Of a stretch of 64,000 nt of DNA, positions 38,914 through 46,128 are shown one piece after another (position 1 is the first letter of the stretch; every line of letters begins with the position of its first letter). Below the pieces are notes generated by a model that saw nothing but the letters and a program-made list of their open reading frames with translations, was not told the origin of the DNA and ran no database searches. The position numbers were made by a program, and so were the translations under genes. The stretch spans positions 161,241 to 225,240 of the forward strand of contig NZ_JACHGV010000011.1 of assembly GCF_014202475.1 (NCBI RefSeq), read 5' to 3'. This DNA comes from Streptomyces paradoxus (GTDB taxonomy: Bacteria > Actinomycetota > Actinomycetes > Streptomycetales > Streptomycetaceae).

Positions 38914-40323
38914 ATGACCGACTCGCACCTCACCCGCCGAGCGCTGCTGCGGTACGGCGCCTATGGCGCGGGGGCCGCCGCCCTGGCCGGCACCGCCGCG
39001 AGCTGGGACCGGCTCACCGGAGCCGACATCCCCGGCCGGGACGACGGCTCCCTCGTCGTCGCCACGCTGGGCCCCGCCTACGGGCCGGAGGCCATCCGCA
39101 CGCTCAGCGAGGGCTTCGCCGAGCTGCACCCCGACATCAAGCTGCGGATCAACGCGGTCCAGGCCGTCGACTGGTCGGACTTCTTCGCGAAGATCCTCAC
39201 CCAGGTCGCCGCGGGCACCGCCCCCGACCTCGTCTACGTCGCCACCGAGGGCGTGCAGCTCTTCGCGCAGCGCCTCGGGGTGGCCCTGGACAAGTGGGTC
39301 AAGCGGGACGCGGCCGAGCTGAAGGAGTACTTCGCCGACGTCCATCCCTCGCTGGTCGAGTCGATGATGTACGAGGGCAGCCTCCACCAGCTGCCGGTCG
39401 AGTTCAACGCGGCCGACATGTACTTCAACCGCCAGGTGCTGCGCCGGGCCGGAGCACCGTTCCCGCCGTCCGACTGGACCCGGGACGACTTCACGGCGCT
39501 GCTGCGGGACATGAAGAGGTCGGGCGGCTCCCGCTTCACGCCGTATTTCTGGACCAACCGGCTGTGGGGCGGCGTGGTCCCGTGGCTGTTCGCGAACGAC
39601 ACCAACCTGCTCGCCGAGTCCAAGGCGCCCGGCGGCGACTGGCTGTGGAACGGCTTCTACCCGGCCGCGCAGCGCGAGGGCCGCGGCGGGGGCTTCCGCT
39701 GGACGACGCCGCAGGCCTCGCACGACCGGGTGGAGGAGGTCTACGACTACCTCGCCTCCCTCATCCAGGACGGCCTGTGCACCCGGCCCGAGGGCGGCAA
39801 CGGCCAGAACCTCATCGGCGTGTTCTCCACCGGCCGGGTCGGCGTCACCCCGGCGGGCGGCTTCTGGGCGGGCGGTCTGCACCTGGCCGGGATGGAGCGG
39901 GACGGGTTCGACGTGCAGTACTTCCCGCGCTGGCGCACCCAGCGCATGCAGTACGGGGCGGCGGGATACGCGCTGCTGCGCACCTCGAAGATGCAGGACG
40001 AGGCGTGGGAGTTCATCAAGTACGCGGCCCGCAAGGACACCCTGGAGCGGCTGTTCGCCACGAACCAGACGACCCCGGCCCGCCGGTCCCTGCTCACCGC
40101 GGACCGCTACGCGAAGACCGGCCCGGCGCACTGGCCGGTCTTCTACGACACCCTCGACCGGTTCCCCGACACCGGACCGATCCCGGCGCCGCCGCAGGTC
40201 GCCGAGGTGGAGCAGGTCCTGCTGAAGCACACCGGCACGGCCCTGGCCTCCTCGCGCTCGGTGCGTCCCGCGCTGCGCCGGATGCAGGGCGACCTGGAGA
40301 AGGCCATGGAGCGTGACGTATGA
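38914..40323 (+). CDS. sugar ABC transporter substrate-binding protein, Tat-type signal
   Basis: 469 aa. Signal LTRRALLRYGAYGAGAAALA with twin Arg, but no lipobox Cys, so the protein is either released or held by its uncleaved helix. The SBP_bac fold is shown by TLGPAYGPEAIRTLSEGFAE, ILTQVAAGTAPDLVYVATEG and the hinge block MYFNRQVLRRAGAPFPPSDW. CUT1-type sugar binder. Between the divergent exported GH32 and the permeases, fructo-oligosaccharides or sucrose are the likely ligand (inference). Its stop overlaps permease 1 by 4 nt. Confidence 0.9.
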   Translation: MTDSHLTRRALLRYGAYGAGAAALAGTAASWDRLTGADIPGRDDGSLVVATLGPAYGPEAIRTLSEGFAELHPDIKLRINAVQAVDWSDFFAKILTQVAAGTAPDLVYVATEGVQLFAQRLGVALDKWVKRDAAELKEYFADVHPSLVESMMYEGSLHQLPVEFNAADMYFNRQVLRRAGAPFPPSDWTRDDFTALLRDMKRSGGSRFTPYFWTNRLWGGVVPWLFANDTNLLAESKAPGGDWLWNGFYPAAQREGRGGGFRWTTPQASHDRVEEVYDYLASLIQDGLCTRPEGGNGQNLIGVFSTGRVGVTPAGGFWAGGLHLAGMERDGFDVQYFPRWRTQRMQYGAAGYALLRTSKMQDEAWEFIKYAARKDTLERLFATNQTTPARRSLLTADRYAKTGPAHWPVFYDTLDRFPDTGPIPAPPQVAEVEQVLLKHTGTALASSRSVRPALRRMQGDLEKAMERDV

Positions 40324-41276
40324 CGAACACCCGGATACCGCCCGCGCGGGCCGAGCGCCCCCCGGCCCCGGCCGCCCCGGCGCCGAAGGGCCCCTCGGCC
40401 CGTGACCGCGGCACCCGCCTGCTGGCCACGCTGTTCCTGGCGCCGACGATCGTGGGCATCGTCGTCTTCACGATCGTCCCCATCGCCGGCTCGGTGATCC
40501 TCAGCCTGTTCCACTGGAACGTCATCGACTCGCCCTCCTACGCCGGGCTCTCCAACTACGGCGAGGTGTTCGGCGACGAGACCGTGCTGGTGTCCTTCCG
40601 CAACACGCTGGTGTTCATGGTGTTCGCCGTGGCGTTGCAGCTGTTCGTCGCGCTGGCCCTCGCCCTGACGCTGAACGGGCGGATGCCCGGGTGGCTGCGC
40701 TCGGTGTTCCGCTCGGCGTTCTTCTTCCCGCTGGTGCTGTCCGCCGCGTCGATCTCGGTGGTGATGAAGTACCTGTTCAACCAGGACTTCGGGGTGATCA
40801 ACTGGCTGCTCGGCTTCGTCGGGATCGCGCCGGTGCCGTGGCTGACGTCGGAGAACGCCGCCATGGCGACGGTGGTCCTGGTCTATGTGTGGCAGCAGTT
40901 CGGCTTCTCGTTCCTGCTGTTCGTCGGCGGGCTGAACAACATCCCGAAGGAGATCCACGAGGCCGCCTCCCTTGACGGAGCGACGGGCCTGCGCAAGCAC
41001 CTGACCGTCACCCTGCCGCTGCTGTCGCCGACGCTGCTGGTCGCCTCGGTGGTCGGCATCATCAACGCCCTCCAAGTCTTCGAACAGCCCTACGTCCTCA
41101 CCAACGGCGGTCCCGGTGACTCCACCCGCACGGTCGTGATGGTCATCTACGAGACGGCGTTCGAGCAGCTGCGCTTCGGGGAGGCGTCCGCGGTGGGCGT
41201 GCTGCTGTTCGTGCTGATCATGGCGGTCACGGCCCTCCAGTTCCGGCTCAGCCGGCGTTTCGTCCACTACCAGTGA
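40320..41276 (+). CDS. sugar ABC transporter permease 1 (MalF type)
   Basis: 318 aa with six hydrophobic segments. The Pro-rich cytoplasmic N-terminus (ERPPAPAAPAPKGPSARDRG) precedes TLFLAPTIVGIVVFTIVPIA. The EAA loop that docks the ATPase reads EAASLDGATGLRKHLTVTLP (about 214-233). No ATPase gene is present in the locus, as in many Streptomyces sugar importers that share MsiK. Coupled by ATGA to the binding protein and overlapping permease 2 region. Confidence 0.92.
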   Translation: MTNTRIPPARAERPPAPAAPAPKGPSARDRGTRLLATLFLAPTIVGIVVFTIVPIAGSVILSLFHWNVIDSPSYAGLSNYGEVFGDETVLVSFRNTLVFMVFAVALQLFVALALALTLNGRMPGWLRSVFRSAFFFPLVLSAASISVVMKYLFNQDFGVINWLLGFVGIAPVPWLTSENAAMATVVLVYVWQQFGFSFLLFVGGLNNIPKEIHEAASLDGATGLRKHLTVTLPLLSPTLLVASVVGIINALQVFEQPYVLTNGGPGDSTRTVVMVIYETAFEQLRFGEASAVGVLLFVLIMAVTALQFRLSRRFVHYQ

Positions 41277-41293
41277 GCCGGGTGAGTCCTCCC

Positions 41294-42148
41294 ATGAGCC
41301 AAGCAACCCTGTCCTCCGGCCGCGTGCGGCACGGGCTCGCGCCATGGGCGCGGATCGCCGGGCTGACCGTGTGCGCGCTGCTCACGCTCGGACCGGTGGT
41401 GTGGACGGTCTCCACGTCGCTGCGCACCCCGGCCGAGGCGTTCGACCTGCCGCCGCAGCTCATCCCCTCCGAACCCTCGGCCGAGGCGTACCGCGGAGTG
41501 TTCGACCAGATCGACGTCTGGCTGCTCGCGCTCAACTCCACGCTGGTCACGGCCCTGATCGCCGTCGGCCAGATGATCACGGCGGGCCTGGCCGGATACG
41601 CCTTCGCCCGGTTGGAGTTCCGCTTCAAGAAGCCGCTGTTCGGCCTGGTGCTGGCGACGATGATGGTGCCGTTGCAGGTCACCATCGTGCCGGTGTTCCT
41701 GGTGCTGAAGTCGATGAGCCTGACCGACACCCTGCTCGGGCTGATCATCCCGGCCTTCCCGACCGCGTTCGGCACGTTCCTGATGCGCCAGTACTTCCTC
41801 GGCATGCCCAAGGACCTGGGCGAGGCGGCGATGCTGGACGGGGCCGGGCCCTGGCGGACCTTCCGGTCCGTGTACGCCCCGCTGGCCGCGCCCGGCCTCG
41901 CGATCGTCGGTGTCCTGGCCTTCAACTACCACTGGAACGAGTTCTTCCGCCCGCTGATCCTGGAGACGTCGGGCCAGAACTACACGCTGCCGCTGGGGCT
42001 GGTTTCCCTCCAGGGCAACCTCGGCACCGGCTCCATCTCCGTGGTGCTCGCCGGTGTCGTCCTCTCCATGATCCCCGCCGTCGCCGTGTTCGTCGTCGGC
42101 CAGCGCCCTCTGCGTGAGGGCATCACGTCCGCAGGAGTCAACCGTTGA
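41294..42148 (+). CDS. sugar ABC transporter permease 2 (MalG type)
   Basis: 284 aa if started at ATG 41294; GTG at 41273, overlapping the permease 1 stop, is an equally possible coupled start (seven more residues). Six hydrophobic segments (IAGLTVCALLTLGPVVWTVS first) and the EAA loop EAAMLDGAGPWRTFRSVYAP (about 184-203). It pairs with permease 1 as the CUT1 heterodimer. Its stop overlaps the TTG start of the cytoplasmic GH32. Confidence 0.9.
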   Translation: MSQATLSSGRVRHGLAPWARIAGLTVCALLTLGPVVWTVSTSLRTPAEAFDLPPQLIPSEPSAEAYRGVFDQIDVWLLALNSTLVTALIAVGQMITAGLAGYAFARLEFRFKKPLFGLVLATMMVPLQVTIVPVFLVLKSMSLTDTLLGLIIPAFPTAFGTFLMRQYFLGMPKDLGEAAMLDGAGPWRTFRSVYAPLAAPGLAIVGVLAFNYHWNEFFRPLILETSGQNYTLPLGLVSLQGNLGTGSISVVLAGVVLSMIPAVAVFVVGQRPLREGITSAGVNR

Positions 42149-43521
42149 GCCTCGCCGCTCCCCCGCAGGACCCGCACGCCCCGCGCTTCCGGGTCCGCCC
42201 GCCCGCCAACTGGATGAACGACCCCAACGGCCCCTTCCGCTGGCGCGGCCGCCACCACCTCTTCTACCAGCACAACCCGGACGCCCCGGTGCACGCCAAC
42301 GTCCACTGGGGCCATGCCTCCAGCGCCGACCTCGCCCACTGGGAGCACCATCCGATCGCTCTCACCCCGACCCCGGGCGGCCCGGACGAGGCGGGCTGCT
42401 GGTCGGGGTGCGTGGTCGACGACGGGGGCGTGCCGACGGCCGTCTACACCGGGGTGGACCGGCACCACACCGGGCTGGGCACGGTCTGCCTGGCCCGGGC
42501 CGCGGACCCGGACGATCCCGCGCTGACCGAGTGGACTGCCCTGCCCGAGCCGGTGGTCTCGGGCCCGCCCGAGGGGCTGGACGTGGTGATGTTCCGCGAC
42601 CCGTTCGTCTTCCGGCACGACGGGCGCCGCTGGGCGCTGGTCGGGGCGGGCCACGCCGACGGCACCCCTTCGGTCCTGCTCTACGACTGCGACGACCTGG
42701 CCGACTGGCGGTTCGCGGGTGTGCTCCTGGACGGTCACGACCCCGCCGCCCGGGCCGCGTTCGGCGGCCGTGCGACCGGCTGGGAGTGCCCGCAGCTGTA
42801 CGCCACGCAGGGCGGCGAGTGGGTGCTGGCGGTGGCTCTGTGGGACGGGGACCCATGGACCACGGGCTACCTGACGGGCCGTCTGGACGCGGACCTGCGC
42901 TTCACCGCGCGCACCGGCGGCCTGCTCGACCACGGCCGCGACTTCTACGCCCCCGCCGTGCTCCAGGAACCCGACCGCGCCCTGCTGTGGGGCTGGTCGT
43001 GGGAGGCCCGGGAGCAGGGCGGGACCGGCTGGGCCGGTGTGCTCACCGCTCCCCGTGTCGTCGACGTCCATCACGACGGGGCGCTGCGCGTGTCCCCGGC
43101 ACCGGAGCTGGACAGGCTTCGGGACGCCCGGCCGTTCGTGACCGCTCCCGGCCGGGCCACGCTGCCGGCGGCCTACGACCTGACCATCGGCGCCCGCGCC
43201 CGCACCACGGTCAGCCTGCTGAGGTCGGCTCACGGCGCCGAGCTGACGGTCCGTCTGGATCCGGGCGAGGGCACCGTGACCTTCGACCGGAGCGCCTGGC
43301 CGCGCGGGGAATCGGCGGAACCCGTCGTCGTCCGCGTACCGCCGCAGGAGGAGCTCACGCTGCGCGTCCTCGTCGACGGCTCCCTGTACGAGCTGTTCGT
43401 CGGCGACCGGGCCACCATCACCGAGCGGGTCTACGAACGCGCCGACGACGTCCGGGAGTTGCGGGTGCGGTCCGGCGCGTCCGTCACCGGGTGGGCGCTG
43501 GTCCCACCGACGCGCGGCTGA
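42145..43521 (+). CDS. cytoplasmic GH32 beta-fructosidase (sucrase)
   Basis: 458 aa from TTG at 42145, inside a 4-nt TTGA overlap with the permease stop and with AGGAG 8 nt upstream. No signal peptide, so it acts on imported sugar. Catalytic residues: NWMNDPNGPF (Asp about 25), MFRDPFVF (RDP about 151) and WECPQLY (Glu about 213). LVDGSLYELFVGDRATITER is the C-terminal sandwich block. It complements the exported GH32: extracellular trimming, import, then intracellular hydrolysis to fructose/glucose. The rare TTG start may lower its level relative to the permeases. Its 3' end overlaps the convergent LacI gene by 38 nt. Confidence 0.94.
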   Translation: MSLAAPPQDPHAPRFRVRPPANWMNDPNGPFRWRGRHHLFYQHNPDAPVHANVHWGHASSADLAHWEHHPIALTPTPGGPDEAGCWSGCVVDDGGVPTAVYTGVDRHHTGLGTVCLARAADPDDPALTEWTALPEPVVSGPPEGLDVVMFRDPFVFRHDGRRWALVGAGHADGTPSVLLYDCDDLADWRFAGVLLDGHDPAARAAFGGRATGWECPQLYATQGGEWVLAVALWDGDPWTTGYLTGRLDADLRFTARTGGLLDHGRDFYAPAVLQEPDRALLWGWSWEAREQGGTGWAGVLTAPRVVDVHHDGALRVSPAPELDRLRDARPFVTAPGRATLPAAYDLTIGARARTTVSLLRSAHGAELTVRLDPGEGTVTFDRSAWPRGESAEPVVVRVPPQEELTLRVLVDGSLYELFVGDRATITERVYERADDVRELRVRSGASVTGWALVPPTRG

Positions 43522-44548
43522 TCACCGGGCAGGCCAGACGCCGCACGGTGGCGGGCGGTGTCCGGCCGGTGCCGATGGAGTCGAGGAGGAGACGCGCGGC
43601 CGCCTCTCCCATGGCCCGGTGGGGCAGGGCGACGGTGGTGAGGGGCGGCGTCAGGTGGGCGGCCATGTGCTCCTGGTCGTCGTACCCCACCACCGACAGG
43701 TCCTCCGGGACGGCGATGCCGAGGCGGGTCGCGGCGTGCAGGACGCCCGCGGCGACCCGGTCGTTGTAGGTGAAGATCCCGGTGGGCCGGCTGCCGGGGA
43801 GCGCGCCGTCGAGCAGGCGCGTGGCGCCCTCGTAGCCGCCGGAGATCTCCCCTCCGGTCCGGACGATCCAGTCCCGGGGGACGGTGACGCCCTCGGCGCG
43901 CAGCGCGTCGCGGAAGCCGCGCAGCCGCTCCACCGAGGCGATGTCGTCATTCCCTCCGACGACCGCGAGCCGCCGGTGCCCCTGCTCCAGCAGCAGCCGG
44001 GCCGCCGTACGGCCGCCGGCCCGCTCGGCGGGGATGACGGCGGGCAGCGAGTCGTCCTCGGGCAGGCAGTTGGCCAGGACGGAGTGGGTGCGGTGCAGGC
44101 CCTCGGGGACGCGGACGCTGCGCAGGGACATGGCCGCGTAGATGATGCCGTCGACGCGCCGGTCGAGGAGTTCGGCGACCGCCGCGTCCTCCTTGGCCGG
44201 GTCGCCGCCGGAGTCGACGGTGAGGACCAGGTGCTCGTCGGCCCAGGCGGTGTCCATGGCGCCGCGCAGCAGCCGCCCGGCGAAGGGTGAGGAGGCGATC
44301 TCGTCGGTGACCAGGCCGATCACGGCCGTACGGCTGCGGCGCAGGCCGCGGGCGACGGGGTCGGGCCGGTAGCCGAGCCGGGCGGCCGCCTGCCGGATGC
44401 GTTCCTGGGTGGCGGGCGAGAGGTTGCCGGCGGCGCGGCCGTTGAACACGAAGGACACGGCGGTGTGCGACACGCCGGCGAGCCGCGCGACATCCCGCGA
44501 GGTGGGACGTCCCGACCCCGCCACCGGCTTCTCCTCGGCGCTGCCCAT
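43484..44548 (-). CDS. LacI-family repressor of the fructan locus
   Basis: 354 aa if started at ATG 44548; the frame is open to GTG 44596 (370 aa) and no start has a convincing ribosome site. HTH and hinge: PTSRDVARLAGVSHTAVSFV then FNGRAAGNLSPATQERIRQA and ARLGYRPDPVARGLR (about 15-70). The periplasmic-binding-like core follows (VIGLVTDEIASSPFAGRLLR, GIFTYNDRVAAGVLHAATRL, SVVGYDDQEHMAAHLTPPLT). Position after the importer and GH32 genes, and two CTAAC/GTTAG palindromes in the divergent promoter, make it the likely local repressor with a fructose-containing sugar as inducer (inference). Confidence 0.9.
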   Translation of the reverse strand: MGSAEEKPVAGSGRPTSRDVARLAGVSHTAVSFVFNGRAAGNLSPATQERIRQAAARLGYRPDPVARGLRRSRTAVIGLVTDEIASSPFAGRLLRGAMDTAWADEHLVLTVDSGGDPAKEDAAVAELLDRRVDGIIYAAMSLRSVRVPEGLHRTHSVLANCLPEDDSLPAVIPAERAGGRTAARLLLEQGHRRLAVVGGNDDIASVERLRGFRDALRAEGVTVPRDWIVRTGGEISGGYEGATRLLDGALPGSRPTGIFTYNDRVAAGVLHAATRLGIAVPEDLSVVGYDDQEHMAAHLTPPLTTVALPHRAMGEAAARLLLDSIGTGRTPPATVRRLACPVISRASVGPAPTR

Positions 44549-44657
44549 GCCGTCCGCCGTCCTCATCCCCCACGTGTCCGGTTGATCATTGCTCACCCTA
44601 TCCGTGACGCTGGAGGGACGACACTGCCGTACGCACAGTCAACGGGAAGGCCCGACG

Positions 44658-45488
44658 GTGATCAGTATCCCGACCCACACGCTCAACGACGGTACGACGC
44701 TCCCCGCCCTGGGCCTGGGCACCTGGCCGCTCGGCGACGACGAGGCGCAGCAGGCGGTGCTCTCGGCCCTGGAGGCCGGCTACCGCTTGATCGACTCGGC
44801 GGCGAACTACCGCAACGAGGCGGGGGTCGGCCGCGGCGTGGCCTCCGGCGTGGTGCAGCGTGAGGAGATCGTCGTGACGACGAAACTCCCGGGCCGGCAC
44901 CACGGCTACGAGGAGACCCTCGCCTCCTTCGAGGAGTCCCGGGCCCGCCTGGGCCTGGAGTACGTCGACCTGTACCTGATCCACTGGCCGCTGCCGCGCG
45001 TGGACCGTTACGTCGACGCGTGGAAGGCCATGATCAAACTGCGCGAGGAGGGGCTGGTCCGTTCGATCGGCGTCTCCAACTTCACGGCCGGGCACATCGA
45101 GCGGCTGGAGAAGGAGACCGGCGTGCTGCCCTCGGTCAACCAGATCGAGCTGCACCCCTTCTTGCCGCAGGACGAGCTGCGCGCCTTCCACGCTCGCAAG
45201 GGCATCGTCACCGAGAGCTGGAGCCCGCTGCGCCCGGGTACGCCCCTGCTGGAGGATCCCGCCGTGGCACGGATCGCCGGGGCGCACGGGGTGTCGCCCG
45301 GGCAGGTCGTGCTGCGCTGGCACACGCAGCTGGGTGCGGTGCCCATCCCGAAGTCGGCCAATCCCGAGCGGCAGCGCGCCAACCTCGACGTCTTCGGTTT
45401 CGAGCTGAGCGAGGACGAGATGCGGGCCGTCGCGGACAGGCCGCGGCGGAGGGTCGGCGCCGACCCCGAGGTGCACGAGGAGTTCTGA
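44658..45488 (+). CDS. aldo/keto reductase
   Basis: 276 aa from GTG at 44658 (GGGAAGG upstream); the longer frame from 44589 is rejected. AKR5-like motifs: LPALGLGTWPLGDDEAQQAV, GYRLIDSAANYRNEAGVGRG (Asp and Tyr of the tetrad about 46-51), VTTKLPGRHHG (Lys about 75), YLIHWPLP (His about 108) and the NADPH block AVPIPKSANPERQRAN. It reduces aldehydes or ketones with NADPH. Followed 38 nt later by the LigD-type phosphoesterase gene. Confidence 0.93.
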   Translation: MISIPTHTLNDGTTLPALGLGTWPLGDDEAQQAVLSALEAGYRLIDSAANYRNEAGVGRGVASGVVQREEIVVTTKLPGRHHGYEETLASFEESRARLGLEYVDLYLIHWPLPRVDRYVDAWKAMIKLREEGLVRSIGVSNFTAGHIERLEKETGVLPSVNQIELHPFLPQDELRAFHARKGIVTESWSPLRPGTPLLEDPAVARIAGAHGVSPGQVVLRWHTQLGAVPIPKSANPERQRANLDVFGFELSEDEMRAVADRPRRRVGADPEVHEEF

Positions 45489-45526
45489 CGGGTACCCGGG
45501 GCACGCCAGGCAGGAAGGAGCCGCAG

Positions 45527-46126
45527 GTGGCTGAGCGGGACCGGCTGCGGGACTACCGCGGCAAGCGCGACTTCGACCGGACCGGCGAGCCCCGGGGACG
45601 CGGAGCACCGGCGGGCGACAGGCCCCGGTTCGTGGTGCAGATCCATGACGCGAGCACGATGCACTTCGACTTCCGGCTGCAGGTGGACGACGTGCTGAAA
45701 TCCTGGTCGGTCCCGAAAGGCCCCTCGGCGGACCCGAAGGACAAGCGCCTGGCCGTGCCCACGGAGGACCATCCGCTGGAGTACGAGGAGTTCGAGGGCG
45801 TGATCCCCCGCGGCGAGTACGGCGGCGGCACGGTGATCGTCTGGGACCACGGCACGTACGAGCCGCTGAGCCACGACCGCGCGGGCCGGCCCGTCGATTT
45901 CGCCCGGTCACTGGAGCGCGGGCACGCCACGTTCCGGCTGAGCGGTACCAAGCTCCACGGCGCGTACGCCCTGACCCGGTTCCGCGGCGGCGAGGAGGCG
46001 TGGCTGCTGGTGAAGCGGGCCGGGGGCCCGGCCCGTACGCGCGGGGCTCCCGATCCGCGCCGCGCCCGTTCGGCCAAGTCCGGCCGCACGCTCGCCCAGG
46101 TCGCCTCCGAGGCAGCCGGGGAGTGA
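45527..46126 (+). CDS. free-standing LigD-type DNA 3'-phosphoesterase
   Basis: 199 aa from GTG at 45527 with AAGGAG upstream. The LigD PE domain is complete: FVVQIHDASTMHFDFRLQVD (His/Asp/Arg about 42-58), DVLKSWSVPKGPSADPKDKR and HPLEYEEFEGVIPRGEYGGG (His about 84), then VIVWDHGTYE and TFRLSGTKLHGAYALTRF. This enzyme trims 3'-phosphate or 3'-ribonucleotide ends in bacterial NHEJ. No ligase or polymerase domain is attached; a separate ligase lies at 51497. A near-consensus GGGTAC (45490-45495) with a poor -35 lies upstream. Confidence 0.92.
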   Translation: MAERDRLRDYRGKRDFDRTGEPRGRGAPAGDRPRFVVQIHDASTMHFDFRLQVDDVLKSWSVPKGPSADPKDKRLAVPTEDHPLEYEEFEGVIPRGEYGGGTVIVWDHGTYEPLSHDRAGRPVDFARSLERGHATFRLSGTKLHGAYALTRFRGGEEAWLLVKRAGGPARTRGAPDPRRARSAKSGRTLAQVASEAAGE

Positions 46127-46128
46127 GG

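Noticed and set aside
45490..45495. GGGTAC before the LigD-type phosphoesterase gene as a sixth SigB promoter
   Set aside because: No GNNT at 14-16 nt upstream (nearest is GTGC); kept only as a remark.
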